From Holothuria scabra (Eukaryota; Echinodermata; Holothuroidea; Aspidochirotida; Holothuriidae): a stretch of DNA of 64,000 bases. Below, in pieces: positions 58,758 to 64,000 of this stretch. Under the pieces are notes generated by a model. That model did not search any database. It had not been told where the DNA came from and saw only the letters and a program-made list of their open reading frames with translations. The stretch covers positions 25,587,455 to 25,651,454 of the forward strand of contig CM074180.1 in the NCBI GenBank assembly GCA_037179385.1. Reading direction: 5' to 3'. Numbering within the stretch: position 1 is the stretch's first letter; every line of letters begins with the position of its first letter. The position numbers and the translations under genes are program-made.

Positions 58758-61073
58758 TGTAGGGTCAGATTTACAGTCAAAGATATTTAGGCTAAACATT
58801 CCAAAAGGTATCAAATTTAAAGACAAGAAGGACATTCTTTTATGAAGAAAAAAAGAATCGGAGGCGATGTGCGCACATTACATAACTTCCTGCTGTTCTG
58901 TTGCTTATAAAGTAGTTCGGTATTTTGTCTTTCTTACGAGACCCCAGTGAAAAGCCATCGGAATAAGCCTTTGATGTAATGCAAGAGTCTTTATTACATT
59001 TTGTTGTGTTTTTCCCGGTCAAACTTGAAAAAATCGTTCTACCGGAAACTGGTGTATAGATAGGCATAAAAAGTTAAAGCGGAGGTTGCATGATAAAGGG
59101 ATTTTTCGGCACAGACCATTGTCTACGTAGCAGACTGTAGGGAATATTCCTTGCTCAGTCGGTGGATTGTGAAGCCTTAAAAGCTAAGGGGGAGTAAACA
59201 AACCGAGTCCGCTTCGCGGGGTACACAGACCACGGCAGGGTGTAGCTTATTCCCTGCTCACATCTGAAAACTTGTCCACTTGGCCAGTTGGCGGATATGT
59301 ATTAGTCCTTCACCCACGTCGTATGTTGGGCTAGCTCAGATAATACGAAGGGTATATGCACGTCCGAACAGGTGACACATTCGACACTTTCTATGAAGAT
59401 CGGTTAATGTGTATCTTTTGTGTTGATTATGAAAATATAAATGTAGGTTAGTCTTTTTTTTTTTTGAATTTTCCATTAACAAGTCTACATTCTTGAAAAA
59501 GGAGGAAGGGAAAATTAAAACCAGACCGGCAATAATTTAGGCCTATACATGTATAGGGCGTTCAGTCAGGACCAAACCGGGGACACGGAGCTCTCAAATT
59601 TTGATATTTCCTAGTAGAGAAGTATACCTCGTCTATTATCAAGCATAGATAATATTGATGTTTTGGGAAAAAAATGAAAATATCTCTGAGTTGCAGTGTC
59701 GATACCTGTTCTAAAGTACCCGGCAAAGCGGACTTAAGTGTTTTCGTGCCATTAATTGTTGTTTAAATCTGAGGGCCGGAAGCTTAAGGGGCGACGGCAG
59801 CCACGCAGTCGCTACTCTGGCTTGTAATTATAACGGCCTGAATTTTAATAGCTGCAATGTCTTCGTGTCTTGCAGCCTGGACAGGCTATACTATAATGCG
59901 GTCATATTTCTGTTGTGTCACTTGATCTAATATATTAATAAAGAATTTTATCTTTCCATTTACTTCACATAAAATTCAAAGAACTGTTTAAACTTTATGC
60001 AGTTTTTTAAGCGGGCTGTCACGCTTCAGTTCCTAGGGATACTGGCCGCGTTCTATGTTCAACAGTTCAAAGAAGTTAGCCTGACTGAACAATCCTTTTG
60101 TCCTTTCATGTGTTCTATTCTAGGACGAGGAAGTTTACACTAACCTTTTACAGTTTTATAATCATTGTATTGAGCTGGGAGTGTTTCGTAATGGTTTGTA
60201 TGTTATCACAGTACGACGCGGCATGTTAAATTGCCGAATCAAAGTTAGAGGACACAACAACTGGAAAACTTACGTGTAAACTTCTGGAGAAATATAAGAT
60301 GCAACATGCATACAAAAATATGAAACTTATAATGTTCAAATAAATCATGAATCTTATGTTGCTATGCATACGCCTAAAATTTATCTAATTTCGTATAAGT
60401 TCCTAATTCCGAAGGTGAGACTTATAATAATCTTACAAAATCGGTACCTAAATAAGCCCCGAAGCACCAGGACTCGTTAAATCCAGTCCAATTGGAGTTT
60501 GTGCGAAACTTTACTTGCACGGGAAAGCTGAAAGGGGTTTTTAACTGTTTAAAGGGATATTCAAGTGGACAATTTTCAAAAGTTTAAAAAAAATCAAGGC
60601 ACTTTCATTCTCTTTATTCGTAAAAATTCCGTCTCAATAGCATGTTATGACTTTTTAAAGAAAATATTGAAACCACAGTAACACATTGCATTGTGGGAAA
60701 TCTGTGATGTCATACCGGCAGATTGATCTGTTAATTCAGCATCTTTTGTATTTTTTACGATGTCCACATATGCAAATGAAATATGCAGACACTTTTAAAG
60801 ATGGACCTTTGTCCTCACAAAATTGTCAGGTCAACCTCAAATGAACATTATTTCGTGGTCAAATTAATTACCGTACTCCAATGTTAAAGAACAACAAAAG
60901 ATTTTGGAAGTAATCTCTCAGCATTACATAACATTTTGTAAGGTTGAAGGAACAGGAATCTGTTTACGAGTGCTCTCAAAAGTTCCGATGTTACAAGTAC
61001 CACATGATATGCCCTTGGCTTAAGCCCTTATGAATATACCGTACAACCAGAAAGTTGAAACACTCTGGTACAA
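58758..61073. other. Unassigned DNA
   Basis: GGCGACGGCAGCCACGCAGTCGCTAC near 59791-59816 resembles one end of MITE family 5. TTTAAAGGGATATTC at about 60550 resembles a TTAA-AGGG MITE end. Neither has a clear partner. Confidence 0.45.
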
Positions 61074-61404
61074 CCATAGGCGTACGAGGCGGGGGGGGGG
61101 GGCAGGGGGACAGACTGCCCCCCCCCCAAATTTTCTCAAGACCTAAAATTCGGACAGGGATCTGGAAAAATTCGGGCAGCCGTTTGAGTCTTGAAACCTG
61201 GTTGGTTTCTACTTTCACAGAAAAACCCTAGGCGCGACCGAATTCCTTCAAACACTTGGCTGAAAAAATATTAAAAAAGAATCATAGTCACGGTACAATT
61301 TTCATGAAAACTCTAAAAGATACCAAAATTCGCGACACATTCGGGCAGTTTATGAAAAAAAAAAAAAAATTTCGTTGGCCTCACTTCATATTCTTGCGCA
61401 AACC

Positions 61405-61435
61405 TTTGCCCGAAATGACACAATATTCGGGCAAA
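61405..61435. repeat. Perfect 10-bp hairpin in the GCCCGAA module
   Basis: TTTGCCCGAA (61405-61414) and TTCGGGCAAA (61426-61435) flank an 11-base loop. A related pair occurs in copy 1 near 4207-4236. Confidence 0.9.
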
Positions 61436-61586
61436 AGTTGCAAAAAAGTTCTGGGATATTTTTAATTGCCAGATTACAAGGGGAGAGAGGATGTATGCAG
61501 TCCCCAAAATTTTGCCCGAACAAATCAATCAAAAGCTTTCTAATTGTGACGCACCATATTACTAAATGACCATCACCAATAGTCAC

Positions 61587-61700
61587 CAGGGGCACATTCC
61601 ACAAAGAGTTACGCACAATCTTAAGTTTGATTCCCCATACTCAAGTTAACAGTAAATCATTCTTAAGATTGTGCGTAACTTTTTGTGGAACGGGCCCCAG
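61587..61700. mobile_element. Hairpin MITE-like insert with 39-bp inverted ends
   Basis: Arms 61587-61625 and 61662-61700 match at 35 of 39 positions (shared core AGTTACGCACAATCTTAAG), separated by 36 bp. A third, decayed arm lies at 61785-61810. It sits inside the GCCCGAA module and is absent from copy 1. Confidence 0.8.
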
Positions 61701-63317
61701 AAGGCTGAAACGTACTTGGTCGAGAGGTATTTGGGCACCATATGAATGGGATGACGATTTTGCACTTTTCAAAATGATCCTCTTAAAATTGTGCGAAACT
61801 TTTTAACCTGCAGTGCTGTGGAACCGAGATTCGGGTAATGGTATACAAATCAGCGTAGCTTGTTTGCTCACTCATACGAATTTCGTGTAAACAAATCTGC
61901 AAGTAAGTCTGCCCACAAATTCATGTAAAAACATCTAGCAACGTGACAAGCCGGGTTTTTCTCAAACGGCGTTAGTAGAAAAACCATTTATATATAGTCG
62001 GGAGTTCGGGCCGAATCATATAGACAGTTGTATCAATTCAGTGGAACTGGAATTCGGGCAAGAGTCGCAACAGAGTCACAGACATACGGTACTCATGTTT
62101 TTAATTCCGTTCTACAGTTTTCCCCGGCAAGATACAAAACCAGGTAATGTTTTATACATTTCCAGGTGCGGTATATCATTATATTATGTTTTTTTCACAT
62201 CTCAAATGTTTTTAAGGACGAACCTCAGTTACCGACTGCTGGATCGGGGAAGAATATATGAATAGTGCCTTGTCAACGCCCTTTCCCCTGCCTTTCTTTC
62301 TGATTACACAACTCTAGGGTAATACATCTCACCGTATTGATTCAACTTACTGAGTTGTGGGAACGTTTCTTAAATAGCCTTGGAAGTGCCTTTTCCAGCG
62401 ATCTTGGAGGCGTTTTGGGCCAAAATTTTGGGGCATTCCGGGCCAAGCCATGGTGGCGCGGAGCGCTGAGAGTCTGTCTATCGCTCTCCATGACAATACC
62501 CCTGTCAACACTTTGTGTAAAAGTAGCATCCGATGATTTGGCCACGCTTCTTTTTATTTAATGGGTACGGTTTGTGGGGATCAAGTGTGCCAAAAACGTT
62601 AATATGGACTTGGTCGTTTGCCCACTAGGAAATAATTTGCGCCCTTGTTTGTTTAAATGCATATAAACAGGCTGCTACCTTGCTTGGGAATCACGCGACA
62701 ATTGAGTTAATCGGTTTTTAAGGGCCAATTCGTTGCATGGCATCCTCAGTCAGGTAATTCGGGCCTCTGAATCTGAGCTAAACAGGCTGCTAAAACACAC
62801 GGGATCCTTGTAAAGTTCGACGAAACTTATATTTAATAGGCAGCCGGAATGCTATGCAATGCCATCCTCCCTCGAAGTTGAGAAGCCTTGGGATTTTCGA
62901 AGGTTTCTGAAGTTTTTCAATTTTCAAAATTAAATTGATGATAATCTCATGCTGCATGACGTAAAAAAGTTTGTAGAACGCCCCAAAAACTCATTCTCCA
63001 ATGATTACAGCTTAATGTAGTCACCCAATGTAGAGGTACATTTCATCTGGGAGTTTTCTGACCTTTTTGTAGATTTGCTCATTTTTGGTAAAAGTTTTAT
63101 TGCAAAAGAAAGTTCAAAATATCGACGACTTTGATTCTGCTTATAAGCCTGGGAAAGGCCATTTCCGGCTGTCTGAGGGGTTGCGATTTTCAAAATTTTC
63201 TGTACGCTCCGCGCCAACTCATGGTGGCGCTCCGCTTACATAGTCTTTCGGGCATAGTTACATTTTTCTGGCAGAAAATCCTCTGCCCCAAACTGAAATG
63301 CTCCCGTACGCCTATGG

Positions 63318-64000
63318 GTACAACATAAACTCACATCCTCGTTTTACAACGTGTACCATTTTTAAGGAAATATATTGGATAGACCGAGTTTTGTAGGACG
63401 TTTTACCTTGGCAGTGCCTATGGGTTATGCTTGAATTCCTTATAGTCGCTGTACCTGTTTTGGACATTTTCTCGATTTGGTTGGACTACATGGCGACATA
63501 ACCGCGTGATGTATACCATCTCTCTCCGGTATCCCAGTCGAGACGCACCTGTTATCCTAAATGCCATTACAACTTTCACCCCAAGATGACATCCAAACAA
63601 TAATGAATTATGGGAAATCAACGTGAGATATCCTAAAAAAATTGTAATCTACAAGTACAGGGGTTTCGCATATTTTAGCTGTATAAAAGCTAATATAGCA
63701 ACGGGCCAGGTTGGAAAGGCATGACTATATGTACCAAAAAGGTAAGTGTTTGCCGGCCCCATACATGCGACTGTCAAGGTGTTGACGTACAGGCCTTCCT
63801 AATCGAACTTTTCACTAACCAGTGTGAGGGGCAGCCGGGTCCATTTTCGACCGATTATCCGTTTCAACATTGATGTCAACTTTGTTTAGAATTTAAATAC
63901 CGGTAACAAAATAATGGCTGCAGCAATACGGTTATATACCGGTGTGAATGAGCATATTCAGTACGCTCAATGATCCTCATTTTGATATGCCAAGAGATTC
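63318..64000. other. Unassigned DNA
   Basis: No gene, RNA or repeat recognised up to the window end. Confidence 0.5.

Larger units (their letters stand above)
61074..63317 (+). repeat. Composite repeat bounded by inverted CCATAGGCGTACG termini
   Basis: Left end CCATAGGCGTACG (61074-61086) and right end CGTACGCCTATGG (63305-63317) are exact complements. Inside, in order: a G13 run and C-run pair (61091-61127), the GCCCGAA module (about 61130-62110), and module-B copies at 62375-62475 and 63060-63317. The order GCCCGAA module then module B repeats that at 3620-4805 and 21030-21562. No transposase frame; 2.24 kb. Whether it is one element or stacked insertions is open. Confidence 0.6.

Noticed and set aside
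60550..60800. Additional TTAA-AGGG MITE
   Set aside because: A left-end-like TTTAAAGGGATATTC is present but no matching inverted right end was found.

Overview
The window looks like nuclear DNA of an invertebrate deuterostome, most likely an echinoderm; a sea cucumber is possible but not proven. Reasons: an intron-containing ZFP36/TIS11-family gene, AT-rich intergenic DNA with islands of AGGCCTA, and very dense short interspersed elements (tRNA-headed SINEs, many MITE-like elements, (TA)n tracts and long G/C runs). No bacterial, organellar or operon-like organisation is visible.

Only one intact protein gene is convincing: a two-exon TIS11/ZFP36L-type CCCH zinc-finger gene on the + strand (coding exons 35190-35258 and 37165-38196; 366 residues). 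Its upstream region carries a CArG box with flanking ETS- and EGR/Sp1-like motifs and a TATA box. Its downstream region holds several UAUUUAU motifs, the binding site of this protein family. That is the layout expected of an immediate-early, self-limiting mRNA-decay regulator. Two decayed coding regions are also visible: the 3' end of a CR1/L2-like LINE (2059-2844, -) and a broken tandem-domain gene of unknown family (53154-53801, -). A small candidate transcription unit with E2F-like sites lies at 24853-25815.

Layout: 1-1722 degenerate inverted repeats; 2047-2856 LINE fragment with target-site duplications; 3009-3406 SINE; 3620-4805 and 61074-63317 copies of a composite repeat (GCCCGAA-rich module followed by a module ending ATGGTGGCGCTCCGCTTAGATAG-like); 6225-12720 mosaic of that second module, SINE pieces and G/C runs; 13379-24246 MITEs, a three-unit repeat cluster, a 191-bp-arm perfect palindrome and a foldback-like element; 24850-34900 mostly unique DNA with scattered SINE/MITE copies; 34942-40500 the TIS11 locus; 41440-47665 MITEs, SINEs, a U2-snRNA-headed retroposon and a long (TA)n tract; 51491-56061 a dense MITE cluster; 56062-61073 mostly featureless; 61074-64000 composite repeat and plain DNA.

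The genes do not form a pathway. The interest lies in the mobile-element ecology: a U2-headed retroposon with a 16-bp target-site duplication, three MITE families sharing TTAA-AGGG ends, a SINE nested inside a MITE with its duplication still readable, and foldback structures. Copy comparisons were made by eye, so repeat boundaries are approximate unless a duplication or terminal motif fixes them.
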